Shown: piece after piece, positions 22,628 through 34,076 of the stretch
How the letters are laid out: each line of letters opens with the position of its first letter
How positions within the stretch are numbered: the stretch's first letter is position 1
Origin: Lytechinus variegatus
Lineage: Eukaryota; Echinodermata; Echinoidea; Temnopleuroida; Toxopneustidae
Assembly (NCBI RefSeq): GCF_018143015.1
Contig: NC_054751.1
Span: 26,642,783-26,706,782 of the forward strand
Direction: 5' to 3'
Length of the DNA: 64,000 nt
Notes under the pieces: generated by a model
Told to the model about the DNA's origin: nothing
Database searches by the model: none
The model's input: the letters and a program-made list of their open reading frames with translations, nothing else
Translations under genes and position numbers: made by a program

Positions 22628-25600
22628 CTGCAATATCGCAAAGAAAAGGAAGTGATAACTCTTTATCCATAGAGCTATTTTAATAGCTCCATGCTTTATC
22701 CAATTGGTGTCCAAGGCAAGTGTTCCCCTAATCCCATACACGCAGAAAGCCCTTGCACTTTCCTGTTGATTTTATTTTTGATATTTTTAATCAATTTAAC
22801 AATAATACAATAGAAATAATAACGATGCGTTTGTTGTGTTTTGTAGTATCTTTGGAGAATACTATTATGTCGCACTGCTCCACGACTGTTCACCTATGCC
22901 TGATTGAGATGAAGAAGAAACGAACGAGAAGGAAAGATTCCCATCCCCCATGTGGAATAGACGCCTGCCTTTTTAGTGGGCATAAATATTTGTAGCCAGA
23001 CGGTTTCTGTATATCTAGAGTTTAATAACCCTAACAGATGCGGTAATACAACGTGAATGTCTTGTTCGAGATGAGATGATACTACAATCATCCCATTCTC
23101 GATCGCCTCCGTCCGACTTGGATATAACTCCAGAAAATGCATTCCTTCCGTGCCGGTAATGTAAATGATTTTTTCTGCATTGGATCTGACACCGCTAGAA
23201 ACATCTTTCTTCTAGACTAAGTGCCATCCCTACCCATCTCGCTCTGTATGCTCTAGGTAAGGTAATGAGGAATATCAAAAGGAATATTTTGCATACGATT
23301 TCCCGTTAAATCCCATAGGGTATGCAAGATTTTTTTGTTCAAACGAATCAATCAAAATGAATACTTGCGTGACGTATTCAATCACGTGATCATTCATATA
23401 CTTAATGCATATTCAGTGATACATTAGTTTCATTTAAAACTTGTTGCAAATCTGGACACAAAAACTATTCAGATGGCATTTTCGGAGCCCAATTATTCCA
23501 TATCAGAAACAAAAATTATTCAAACACTTCTCTATGGGGATATACCAATCGGACAAGGGGGGGGGTGAGATATATATTTAATGATCTCCCATATCAATAA
23601 CCCACAATCAGCTGGATGTCCGTCCCCTTGGCGCTAGATAATAGACATATTCTCACCTAATAGACAGCCCGCTGTCGCCTGTTGAGGGTCGCAGACAACT
23701 TCGTTAAGATACCGCGGGAAATAATTATCTGGTAGTTCTGTTGTCATCATGCATGCTCCGCAAAGACGCAGAAACCCGTCATCATTTGGTTCTCCCATAT
23801 TTTCACAGTATCCAATAGTACTCTCACCTATACGGTCAAATGAAAGATAGATCGGGGGCGAAGGTTAAAATCACACGTCTTCTTCAATATGCGGTAATGA
23901 TACAACGTGTCTTTCCTGATTATATTATGATCTGGATAATGGCTTTTTAATTCATTTGAACGGGCAGTCCACCATGACACCAAGTTGGCTTTAATAGAAG
24001 TAGAAAATCAGAGATGAATGTCAATAAAACAGGCTGGTGAAGATTCATCAAAGATATTCAAAGCTGTACTTATATATTTTATTGCATATTCTGTGACATC
24101 ATATGCGAGTGCCCTATACGTCATGTACCTGTACACACACACACACACATACATATATATCTATACATTTACTTTTGAATGGTTAACATTATGTTGATTG
24201 CTGCTAGAAGCGTGTACGATTTAACGTGATAATACGATATATTAAATGCAAATGTAAAATTGTTTTCAATTTTCTTGAGGAAAAAGCAGTTCGTTTAATT
24301 TAAATCACATGTCATAAGGGGGCTGTAATTATTTGTTTCTTTCATTGGTCGTCCTTTTTATCAGAGCGGGGATTCAAACTCACAACCTTACGATCAGGGG
24401 TCCAATGCTGTAACCACTGGACCACGCGACACTGCTTGATGTAGGGATGAATACTTAATTATCAAGCATGCGTTCATCACACGGGGGGTATCATTGAGAA
24501 AAAAAAATCCCCATGGCCATTGTTGCTTGTTATGTATTGGTACCAGAGTAAAGTTCTTTTTGTTCTGAATAAAATAGCTTCGTAAAACAACTTCGTAAAC
24601 GTAGTTCTTTTTTAATTCTATTTTAATCCTGACTGCAAAAATGTGAAGCACAATAACTACAAGTTTTAACTACCACATCTCTCTTCCCAGGCACATATTT
24701 ATTGATATGTGGGTAATCAGTACCCTGGAGAATTATTGGCCTACGGCTAACATACGCCACTTGTCAAATCGTATCACAAACCAATTTTCTAACCACATGG
24801 CCGGATACAGCCTCTAATAACCATCATATTATGGACCCTACTGCTATCGTGGTTGTCATATTATTCACAACGTTCGTTACAGCCATTGCTAACCTTGACG
24901 CAACAAGTCAGATAAAGTAGCGCAACCCATGTACGCGCGTCACAAATATGAAGCGTAAGTCCGAATGTTTAAAAAGAACGAAAACAATTAAAATACCTTC
25001 AGAAGTAATATTTTGCTTTCAAACATGTTTTGCTTTTTACCCATTTGTCGAAAGCAAAATATGGCGCCATTTTAATTGCGATATACAGCGCACCTGTCCG
25101 TTCGAAATAAAGTGATGAAAGTAAATTTAACCTCTATAACAAGCTCAAATGTGTTAGATTGCACCGTTTTAAAATCCTTTGGCTAATCATCACACTGAAC
25201 TCAAAGGTAATCAATATCCTGTGTTAGATGTATCCAACTCTGTGGATTCTGGTTTAGTGTACATACATGTGCTATGTTTTAACAATTAATTTCTATGTAT
25301 GATACGCCAAAGAACGCATTGCGAAATTACGCATCACTTCATCAACCAAACGGCACCTCGATAAGCTTCGGCTCAAAACAACCTCTGGAACAGAAGAAAA
25401 TTAGCAGGTAACGTAAATCACTGACCTACTGAGTTTCGTATCGATCTGGGCGATCTTCTTTGCTGTGGTGTGACGTATGAGTTGTGTAATTGTTCCTGAA
25501 GTTCTTGGGGTAAAGATGGGTGAGAGCCTTCGTGTAAAACCGATTCTACATCCCTCTTTCTTAATCTTCTGCTGCTTTTTGATGTCTGTCGATATGAAAG

Positions 25601-28600
25601 CGAGATAATTGAACGTATTTATGTTGATGGTGACAGCGACAACGAATAATAATTGTAATACCAATGAAAATCCGGCATGATATAGTGTTGAAAACAATAA
25701 TAATGATCATGATAGGATAGTTTCATTGTCATGATAAATTATTTTGAACGGAGAACTCACTGCAAACAGAACTCAAACGCATGTCTTATTCGTTAAAAAT
25801 CAGATTGCTTTCGATCCTTGGAATTAGGTTCAAACGCAACTCATTCTGCAACGATACCCTTGTGGGTAAACAATGGAATCAAATCAGATTTAGAAAATTG
25901 TAAGACAACTGCATACAAGAGAACACAATTACATTAGATTTCGTAAAGTATTCATTAAAAAAACGTAGTAGCCAACATCCAGTTAAATAAGCTTAAAGGC
26001 ACATTATTTCTACAAAAGAAGCTATTCTAGCTGGGACACTACAAGTTAAACGGTATCATGTGTACAATATATATCGAGTCATCACATAATCAATTACAGA
26101 TATTTTGATACCAAAAATCTAGCTGTAAACGATTCGATGTGTTTAATACGTACCTTGTTTGAAGCGAAGTAAAGTAAATTTGGGAAATTTAGGGGACTGT
26201 TGTCCATATAGAGTGTGTTTGCCCCTGCTGCTTGTAACATTTCTTGGAGAGCATCAGTAGTTTGTCTTCTACACCTAGTACGACTCCTCTTTATTCTATG
26301 CAAGGCACCCTGGGAGAAACAAAGGGAAGAAAGAGACAGAGAAATAGAGAGAGAGAGACGGGGGAAATAGGGGGCAAGAAAGAGAGAATTTAAAATTTAA
26401 CTTGTTTTATTCATTTCTTCAATACATGATGGAAAAAAGCAAGTGGAACGCCTCCGACAGTCTCGCCTGCATTTCAAAACCAACTGAGATGGATAACATT
26501 TCAATCACAAAAATGCCATTCATATCATAGAAAATATATGTTCATTGACCCTAAGTGCCATTTGAACTTGATCATGTGCAACACGTGCAAAATAATCAAT
26601 GAGACTTGAAAACCCTTTCGTCCAGGTTTCATGCAATAGATCCATTAACCTCGGTTTAATAAGATTTCAATGTTGATGTACCACGACTTGGTCAAAGTTC
26701 ATTGAACCTAAATTTGACCTTGATTGTGTGACCTGAAATTCGCGAAAAATAATCATTGATATTTCATTACCCTTATGTCCAAATTTCATGAGGGAAATCA
26801 ATAACATTTCAAAGATATAATGACATTTTTTATTTAAAAAAATAAACAAAGTGATAAACAAGAAAGTTCATAAAATGATCGCATGACAGTTTTACATGTA
26901 CAGGTTATAATTTCTTGAACAATACAGAATAAACAAAATAGTATTTTTAGAACTAGGGATGTACTGGACGAAAATGATATTTCAGTTATTTGGATAACCT
27001 TTTTTATTTCTTTGACAATTATTCCTATATCTATAATTTATTTCAATGAAGCATTATTTAAATTAACAGTGTATAAAAGGATCAAATGAAATGAAATACT
27101 TACATTTTCATTTTCATATATTTCCTGTTCATCGTCAGTACCTGTACAGAGAATGTGAAAATAACAGGTATTTTTCAAATATTGCAATTTTGATGGATAA
27201 GTTCCCTTCCATGAAATGATTTTTTATGTAGTAAAAAAAAATAAAGAACAGGACAAAGTTGTAGGAGAGCAAGAAAAGTGCACCAAAAAAAGAAAGAATA
27301 TAAAAATAGTAAATGCTAATTTCCCTTGTATTAGTTGCAATTTAAATGAAAAGGAGAAAATGGCGCCAGGTTGTAGGCGCCCCCCCCCCCATCAAACATC
27401 ACGGCGCCGCCCCTGTATGTTAAATGCAATATAGCATAACCATTGAGATATTGAACGATACGTTTGTGGTTTTTTGCACCGATGATGCTAAGTGTGGTAT
27501 CTTTATCACATTCAGCTACATGCTTTGGCAATCATCAGGTCCCCAAGAGCTGGGTGAGAAATGGTGGAGTGATGGTTAATCCAGCCATGTCTTAGCAGCA
27601 CCGCATTCTCATCATCTCTTAATCATCGCTTGGCCTGTTTTCCAGGCCTATATATAGCGGGAGATGCGATTGTCTCGTTATAATATCCCCATCAAAACAT
27701 TATCACCAATAGAGAAAAATGTATTTTTACCTTTCCAGGAGGGTGAAGGCGTATTTTGGGGGAAGTGAGACATATTGATGGAATAATGTATTAAAAAGTT
27801 TTATGTGTTATTTTCGTGTACTCGATAACCACTTTTACAAAACGAATATGCAAGGCCCTAAACCGCTTTGCCATCACCTGCACTAGGATAAAAAAAAAGA
27901 AAGAACCTACTGGACTATGGGCGAGCTACGAGCTAGTTGCTCAAATCACATCAAATCTCATTATTAGTAAAAAAAAAATAATAAATTGATGAAGAATATC
28001 AATTTATTATCAACACCCACCTTAGTGTGTATCATAATTATCATTTAACTGACATAATTTCCAATCATAGTTTGTCGAAAAGGGATGAATAAGTATGAGA
28101 TCTCGTTTTTAGCACATCATGTTCCAGTGGTTCTGAACTCATGAGTTTTTACGAACGGTTTTGTTATCCCTTGGTGAACCCAATGAGTTTGAAATAGATG
28201 GAGTACTTTTCAACTCATTCCCTTTGAAGTCCTGTTTGATGCCGCAAGAATGAAACATGTTAGGTGTATGCTTATTGCTTTTTTAAGTGCAGAGTTTAGA
28301 CAAAATGTCCATGCCAGGCTTCAAATTTACTGTCCAGTTACAAAAGGAATATGCATTTGAATAAAAGCTACTTTCGTTTCCTCTGGTTTTTCTTGAAAGA
28401 CGATTTGAAACTATTTTCGATTGGCCAAGTTCTTTTCATAAGACTGGTGGCATCACACATCGCCATCGAAGGCTGTGTGCATCTGTGTATTATTTGTTTT
28501 ATTTTTTTTTAGAAATGGAACCTTACCTGTACTATTTGTTGGAGGCACGGAATCAAGGAGTGTGTGAAGGGATGCTGGTTGTTGGTGTGATGGTGGGGGT

Positions 28601-28677
28601 ACGGATGGAAGGCTTGCTGAATGCACCCATCTCATAAAGTACTGAAGTAAAATACCCGATAGTAACGTCGCATAAAT
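22502..28677 (-). CDS. Secreted cystine-knot prohormone, trunk/PTTH/noggin-like
   Basis: Exons on the - strand: 28677-28527, 27141-27104, 26309-26154, 25585-25426, 23827-23657, probably 23194-23118, and 22627-22502 with the stop TGA. Phases agree at each join. The product starts with a hydrophobic run (ATLLSGILLQYF) that looks like a signal peptide core, then a Pro/Ser-rich and acidic propeptide, then basic clusters (HRIKRSRTRCRR, SRRLRKR, QQRRSPRSIR) that would be prohormone-convertase sites. The C-terminal part has spaced cysteines around NYFPRYLNEVVCDPQQ, then VLRFHC and EDACSVMRED. Insect PTTH (VPRF-x-E-x-x-C), trunk and noggin (WPRY-x-x-x-x-x-C, VLRWRC) share this pattern, as I recall them. 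The initiator exon is not identified. An IL-17-like knot is the main alternative. AATAAA on the - strand at 21783-21778. Confidence 0.7.
23118..23194 (-). CDS. Prohormone candidate linking exon
   Basis: 77 bp from the acceptor GATGTTTCTAG to a weak donor GTCGGA; phase 1 to 0, the only combination I found that joins 23657 to 22627 in frame. It gives VSDPMQKKSFTLPARKECIF and WSYIQ, adding one cysteine where the family expects one. Other frames here are also open (one reads ...DREWDDCSIISS...RHSRCITASVRV), so this exon is the weakest in the chain. Confidence 0.35.
23657..23827 (-). CDS. Prohormone exon: core of the cystine-knot domain
   Basis: 171 bp between CGTATAG and the strong donor GTGAGAAT; phase 1 on both sides. 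With the preceding exon it reads GESTIGYCENMGEPNDDGFL, then RLCGACMMTTELPDNYFPRY, then LNEVVCDPQQATAGCLL. Five cysteines fall in 50 residues. PDNYFPRYLNEVVCD is the diagnostic stretch (compare PR-[FY]-[IL]-x-E-x-x-C in PTTH/trunk). GC-richer than the surrounding intron. Confidence 0.75.
23962..24110. mobile_element. Half copy of TTAA family 3
   Basis: GGGCAGTCCACCATGACACC, then GGCTGGTGAAGATTCATCAA and TGTGACATCATATGC, follow the left arm of the 58373-58846 element. The right arm is missing. It sits in an intron of the prohormone gene. Confidence 0.45.
24132..24165. repeat. (CA)n/(TA)n microsatellite
   Basis: CA repeats running into CATA and TATA repeats. Confidence 0.85.
24362..24432 (-). 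mobile_element. tRNA-derived SINE head (family shared with 61533-61605)
   Basis: The - strand reads GTCGCGTGGTCCAGTGGTTA (A box), then GATCGTAAGGTTGTGAGTTT and GAATCCCC (B box). It is nearly the same as the 61.5-kb copy. It lacks acceptor-stem pairing and stands next to non-tRNA sequence, so it is SINE-derived rather than a tRNA gene. Confidence 0.75.
25426..25585 (-). CDS. Prohormone exon: propeptide with RRLRKR site
   Basis: 160 bp; the acceptor TTCATATCGACAG lies at 25586, the donor GTCAGT at 25425. Phase 0 in, 1 out, matching the next exon. It encodes TSKSSRRLRKRDVESVLHEG, then a Gln/Pro/His-rich stretch and PQQRRSPRSIRNSV. RRLRKR and RRSPRSIR are candidate convertase sites just before the Cys-rich domain. 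A longer frame in another register over this interval is a shadow. Confidence 0.7.
26154..26309 (-). CDS. Prohormone exon: basic cleavage cluster and amphipathic segment
   Basis: 156 bp, phase 0 on both sides, between GTTTCTCCCAG and the donor GTACGT. It encodes 52 residues: GALHRIKRSRTRCRRQ, with several dibasic sites, then TDALQEMLQAAGANTLYMDN, likely a helix, ending FASNK. Confidence 0.75.
26520..26830. repeat. Degenerate ~157-bp tandem repeat with TGACCT motifs
   Basis: GTTCATTGACCCTAA at 26540 and GTTCATTGAACCTAA at 26697 start two diverged units, each continuing with a TTTGACCTTGAT-TGTG-like block, a CC-TATGTCCAAATTTCATG block and AGATCCATTAAC-like sequence. I recall similar TGACCTTTGACCTTG arrays from echinoderm genomes. 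Confidence 0.55.
27104..27141 (-). CDS. Prohormone exon: 38-bp acidic micro-exon
   Basis: Between CATTCTCTGTACAG and the perfect donor GTAAGTATT. With the split codon it gives G-TDDEQEIYENEN, an acidic stretch. Phase 1 to 0, exactly bridging its neighbours. Confidence 0.7.
27354..27420. mobile_element. One end of a GGCGCC-type MITE
   Basis: GCGCC and a C run, then ACGGCGCCGCCCCTG, whose reverse complement CAGGGGCGGCGCCGT is a typical MITE end. The other end is not found. 60770-60838 is a similar fragment. Confidence 0.4.
28527..28677 (-). CDS. Prohormone exon: signal-like segment and Pro/Ser-rich linker
   Basis: 151 bp between TTCCTATCCTTTCAG and the strong donor GTAAGG; phase 0 in, phase 1 out. 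Only one frame is open. It gives IYATLLSGILLQYFMRWVHS, whose hydrophobic run suits a signal peptide core with cleavage near HSA, then a Pro/Ser/His-rich linker ending PPTNST with an N-glycosylation sequon. The ATG must lie in an upstream exon. Confidence 0.75.
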
Positions 28678-28689
28678 CTGAAAGGATAG

Positions 28690-31600
28690 GAATAAATACA
28701 AAACATAAAACAACTTTATAGATTTCTGTTATTTTGGACTTATGATGCGTTATGCTCATGCACCAACCGACCCAAGACCGACCAAATCTATTCTAGTTAT
28801 CCCTAAATGACACATCGGTCGCTTTTGTGTGCGTTTCGTTGGTGTGTGATGTTAGTATCGTAGTTAGTATTTAGCTAAAACCTTGATAATATGCATATAT
28901 TTTGTGTTCAATTTTTCCACATTCTCATCGAAAATAAGTTATAATGAAAAATGGTAGATTACAATTGGTTTAATAGCACTGCATACAGTACGTCATTACA
29001 TGTGGTCCCCCAGATATTTCGTCAGGAAATTAATTATTTGTCGATATGAATGCCGCGGCATTCGCAACAATATATATATGCCCTAGGGCTACCCTGTACA
29101 GAAAAATAGAGAATGGCAACATCAAATGATTATTAAGAAAAAACACACCTTAGGGAAACAGGGTTTGAACTTTATTTGGATGAAGGGTTTGGCGATTCAC
29201 GCCGAGGCTGTTATGCTATACTATTAGTTTGTAGTGACGCCGGCGACCATTTAGGCAACAGGTTGCCTTTGAATAGAGAGAAATCGTTAATCTACGTTTC
29301 ATTGAATCTCACCACCGGCGTACTCGCGATTAATCATCAATTGTTCTATACTTAATCATAAAGTTGTAGGTTCATATCTGAACCCCACATCAATAGTCTC
29401 CCAAAACCCTCCCCTATTCTTCGAGGGGAAAACAGACTGGTTACACTACTCGTTTACCGTATAATGACGCAATATGTTTTTGGTGTCGTCATAATTTGCT
29501 TTGAGCCGACTACAGACCCTTCGGGCGACTGAAACGAACAATGGTGCAAATTAATTTACAAAATTGCGTTTTTATTTTGTGTGTTTGACATATTCCATTA
29601 CGGTTTTTCTCCACCTTCTCCCTGGGCTATTGTGTTGCATATTCCTCTATTTCATTATCAATTAACCTTTTACCTTTCATATCCAATGCACAAAGGCCTA
29701 GACAAGATATATTTTGAAATACTGCAATTGAGGACGATAATAATATTTGTTGACTTAATCACATAGGAGGTGAGAAATTTCTATAAATTAATGAATAGAC
29801 ATTTTGAAATGTTTCTATGTGGCATAAATTTCTTAATTCTTCAGAACAGACAATTGATATTCCATTGATTATTTTTCACCTTTTCACGATTTTTCTTTTC
29901 TTATGTCCCAACTCACTCGATACATAAGTAACATATGCACAGAGAAATTGTGATTGAAATTAACACACACTTCAAAGAAAATCATCTATAAATGTGTATG
30001 TATTAGTGACTTCATATCTATAAAAATATTCAATTTTTTGTAATTATAAGTTGGTTCACCAAATAACGCTGAAAAAAGCATATATTCTCTCGAGTTTTTT
30101 TTTCCATTTTGGTCAGAAATTTTTGTCGATCCTTATCCACGACTTACAAAACACTTACAGATGAAAACAGGGAATATACCAAAACATGTAGTATGAAGTG
30201 GAAGCGGTAAAATCTTTTATTGTTTAGTTTTAATCCATCATCATTTATGAATAATTTTCAACTCCTACGCACTCCTTCACTACTCGTCCAAATAATTCAC
30301 AAAAAACATGTGTATACATCCCAGCTATTAAAGGTCGATAAATACAAATCGAGGTAAACATAATTGTTACAAATGTCACCCGGTAATGCGTACATTGCTA
30401 TTAATTTTCCACTTTCCCGTTTTTCAATTCTACCATAAGAAGAATATGAGTTTTATTGGTACGCTAGTACAATGTGACGTCACACTCGTATACTCCTAGC
30501 AATTGACAATCTATTTTCCCACTGAGTCGGTGCATTTTTTTTCTTCTGACTTCACTGAATTATTACTATCAGGATTATCAAGATCGACATAGAAAATAAA
30601 ATTAGAACGCCTCTCCAGGGACTCTATAAATACCAGGTATGTGCTTATCGAACATGTGTACCTAATATGCATTTCATTTGGATTTACTGCAAATTAAATG
30701 ATCACTCTTATTCGTATATACTACTTTTAGATTGGATATATAGACTCTCATTTTCGCTGGTTTAGTGATGATGCATGAATTTATAACTAAATGAATCGCA
30801 TAGACTAATTAAGTGACATAATATTTCTATATCAATTTACAAAAGATCATTTTTTCTTGGGGGACAAAACATCAAACAGCAAACCGTCATTTTTTAGAAA
30901 ATGAGAAAAAAAGGAACAAATAATGTTCTGTTAAAATGAAATGGGTAGCTTTACGTTCAAACATCATAAACATATTTTTTGTATACACTGACCTTTCAAA
31001 TACACGCAGGAGCAATTATTGAAAATGTTTTAATGGAATACTATTGGTATTTAGGCCTACCACGCATGACTTTTAGCTTTGCTGTAGAAAAACGGTCAAG
31101 GGACTTTGATTACCCAACATGAGTTGGCCATTTTTTAAGCAGTGTTCATCACTAATTATTTGTGAATTTTATTCTTTGTGAAATATTGACCTATGATGTT
31201 TGATTGAAATATAAGGATTTTTATGAGGAAATAAATAGCTATTGATATTAAAGTTACCATTGATATTCCATCTATAATTACAATCATTATAATTCATATA
31301 AATGTAATTATAATAGCACTATCGATTTAAACTTATTTTAATCCCTTGCAAGATTTATAGGAATTCCAATGCTCTATTACATTCAATTAGCGAATCGATA
31401 AAAACTTATCCACGAAGCAAAGGGATTAGGCAAGTGAAAGGGAAGCTAAAAAGAAGAAGACATGGCTGTTTATAAAAAGATAATAAATTCCTTCGACATG
31501 TTCGAGTTTGGAGGAAAAGTTGAAGAAAAAAAATGAGTATAATATATTGGTATTGTGGGTGGGGATATTTCGAACATGTCAGTCTGTTTTGTATTCTGCT

Positions 31601-32536
31601 TTCGACATACCTAATTCTCTAATTTGAATCTTCATGGATTTAATTTTATGATATTTTCAGCTTATTTAAACGACCTGGATTTGAAAGTTCACTCTACTCA
31701 CTTAACTTGTGAGTACAATAGCAGACGAGGATGAGCTCTGCTAAGGAAGGTGATGAAATTGAGTGAACACAGTTCGTAAAATTTACACGGAGTGCAAATG
31801 GAGTTAGGGGAAAAGGGGGGATGGGAGAGGAAAAAATTATATGAAACGTGAGAAAGAAGTTTAAAATGACATAAAACATAGAAAGTGATATAGTAGGCTA
31901 GACAAAAAAAGATAGATAGGAAGAATGGAAGGAAGAGAGAATAAAGAACACACGAAAGAAAGAACATTCATTTAGAAGAGAGATGTTTTATACATGTGAT
32001 TGATTGATTTATTAATTGAAAGTATCAGTAGTAGTATTTATATATATTTCTTATTTGTTTACTCATTTCTTCATTCATGTTTTATTTATTACAATTGATA
32101 AAATCGCACTCTTTAGTTCTTGTTGTACTGCTGTAATAGTAGTAGCCGCAGCAAAAGAGATAGTAATGGTTGTCATTGATGATATTGTTGTTGTTGCTGT
32201 GGTGGTGGTGGTATTGGTTGGAGGATTAAGTTCCAATATGTGTTTTTTAAGTATGCCTCTCAACCCTACCCCGAATAACATTGGAATATTACCAATAGTA
32301 AACGTGAAAATCGGGTTCGTGACTCGAACGTCTGAAGCATAAAGATCGACCTTTAAATGCTCGTATTTTCATCGTTTATTGATTAAAGGCTTATCAAACA
32401 ATATATTTCCAGTTTCAGTAAACCGACAGTTCAATCACCATGATACATGACTTCACTGGAATTATTTTTTTAATATGTTACTTATCTCACTATTTCTAAA
32501 GGGGTATTCGATTATTCATATTTTTTTCCTTTGGAA
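28690..32536. other. Long AT-rich stretch without recognised gene
   Basis: Lies upstream of the prohormone exons and downstream of the membrane-protein gene. It should hold the prohormone promoter and initiator exon. I tested - strand donors near 29448, 30058, 30145, 31611 and 32735; each gives a phase that does not fit the next exon. No repeat family recognised. Confidence 0.4.
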
Positions 32537-32970
32537 GCATCTTCAGTTAAAAACTGTAACGTTGTATAAGATTAACCATTCAATGACATTAAGGTTATGA
32601 AGATACGCAACAATATATTGACTATGCACATTTTCGAGCATACATCTGGAGTTAAAAACACCAACAGTGTATAACATCAACCACTCCATGACATTAATGT
32701 TATAAAGATACACAATAATTTATTAACTGTGCACTTACATAATTTTAGGGCATGCATCTTGAGTCACAAACACCAACATTGTATAATATCAACCATTCTA
32801 TGACATTACGGTTATAAAAACATGCAATAATATATTCATTTCATACTTATAATTTTTCCAGCATGCATCTTGAGTTAAAAAATACCTACATTGCATAATA
32901 TCAACCATTGCATGATATTAAGGTTATAATACGAAAATACGCCATGATCTATTGACTATGCGTTTATGAA
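32537..32970. repeat. Four-unit tandem repeat, ~110-bp period
   Basis: GCATGCATCTTGAGTTAAAAA-like starts at 32537, 32638, 32750 and 32861. Each unit contains a GTATAATATCAACCATT-like block and a CATGACATTAAGGTTAT-like block. Confidence 0.85.
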
Positions 32971-33026
32971 TCATCTCTTCCGGAGGAGTGTACACTGCTG
33001 TCGATTATGATTTAAACTCTAATTGA

Positions 33027-33239
33027 ATGGAGATGCCATCGCCAGGTAAAGGCCTTTTAATTAATTGCAGAGATAGCGATGATAATCATGCAAGGAAACA
33101 TAAAAGACCTTGCTTTCTAATCAAACCTGTTTATAAAGACCTTGCGAATCACCCATCCGTTGATAATGGTCACTATAAAAAGCTATCCTTCCATGGCTTG
33201 TTCGAGGGATTCCCTTCCGGTAAAGTTTGGCGCCATTAA
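33027..33239 (+). CDS. Short open frame, unassigned
   Basis: ATG 33027 opens 70 codons (MEMPSPGKGLLINCRDSDDN..., ending SFHGLFEGFPSGKVWRH) in sequence of higher complexity than its surroundings. CCAG|GTAAAG at 33045 is a good donor, so it could instead be the end of a short first exon. No family recognised; chance is possible. Confidence 0.25.
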   Translation: MEMPSPGKGLLINCRDSDDNHARKHKRPCFLIKPVYKDLANHPSVDNGHYKKLSFHGLFEGFPSGKVWRH

Positions 33240-33869
33240 GTACGTATCGATAACACGTGTAGTCATTTACAACGTACAAACATGACAAAAAAGCTTTCAT
33301 AACAGATCACTGTTAATGTTTTAAATAAGATACATGTAAAATTTACGCTTCCTTGTGGCTCATTTATAATATGGTTATAATAATAAAAATTATGATTTTA
33401 AGTTTGTATTAATTTTAAATAATCGTAACAGGTATTCTACCCCTGTTCGTCATGCGCAATGAAATCTCAAATTATCGCCAATGTTTATTTGCAGCTGTAT
33501 AACAAGAACTAATAGCTATGGAATGCTATTTTAAGGCATATGGTTATTTCAAAAACTCTATGATACCCTTAATTTCTCTTTTGCAGTGAAATGCTAAAAC
33601 CCGAAGTCGTTGGCTGTATCGTCTTAAGCTTACAACTAATCAAAAGAACTCTTATATAGATGCAACGTTAAACGTTTTTCGAGTACGTTTAGATATTGGA
33701 GATTAGGGAATCTTTAATTGCATGAACATGACATTGTTTAATGAAGAAATTGTTTATTTTTCGTCTTAATGCTTCATACATTCCCGTTACCCGAATATGG
33801 GATGATTTTTTACAATTTCAAAACTATCCCAAGATTTGGAACATTATCGATTAAATTCAAACCATCCAT

Positions 33870-34076
33870 TCAAAGCATCAACATCCTACAAGTGGTAGCA
33901 GTTAGGTGAGAGTAAATGTCAAGTACATCAGTCATCTCGTAGGCACATTGCCAGTGTTCGGGGTTTAAAATCATCTTAAACCGACGCATACAACCGACCC
34001 CATTCGACAAGGCGTGTGATATTACATTGACACGCCACTGCGAAAAAGATTGAGCCCAAATATTAATCGGATACTC
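33870..34076 (-). CDS. Terminal exon of the membrane-protein gene
   Basis: The acceptor CTTCGTCTTGCAG gives 68 codons from EYPINIWAQSFSQWRVNV to TTCRMLML and TGA. Trp/Cys content and codon pattern look coding. The poly(A) signal lies about 110 bp downstream. Confidence 0.5.
   Translation of the reverse strand, partial: EYPINIWAQSFSQWRVNVISHALSNGVGCMRRFKMILNPEHWQCAYEMTDVLDIYSHLTATTCRMLML

Noticed and set aside
23118-23827. IL-17-like assignment for the Cys-rich exons
   Set aside because: Y-x-P-x(4)-E-x-x-C also loosely fits IL-17, but the PRY spacing, the VLRFHC segment and the multi-exon prohormone layout fit trunk/PTTH/noggin better; kept only as an alternative.
24362-24432. tRNA gene
   Set aside because: A and B boxes are present, but acceptor stem pairing fails and the same unit recurs at 61.5 kb with a shared non-tRNA body, so it is a SINE.
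25401-25697. 98-codon - strand frame beginning with a hydrophobic stretch
   Set aside because: It is an out-of-register shadow over the real exon 25585-25426; its hydrophobic start is the intron's pyrimidine-rich acceptor region.
29355-29395. tRNA-like B box (GTAGGTTCATATCTGAACCCC)
   Set aside because: The short palindromic match lacks an A box at the right distance and any recognisable stems.
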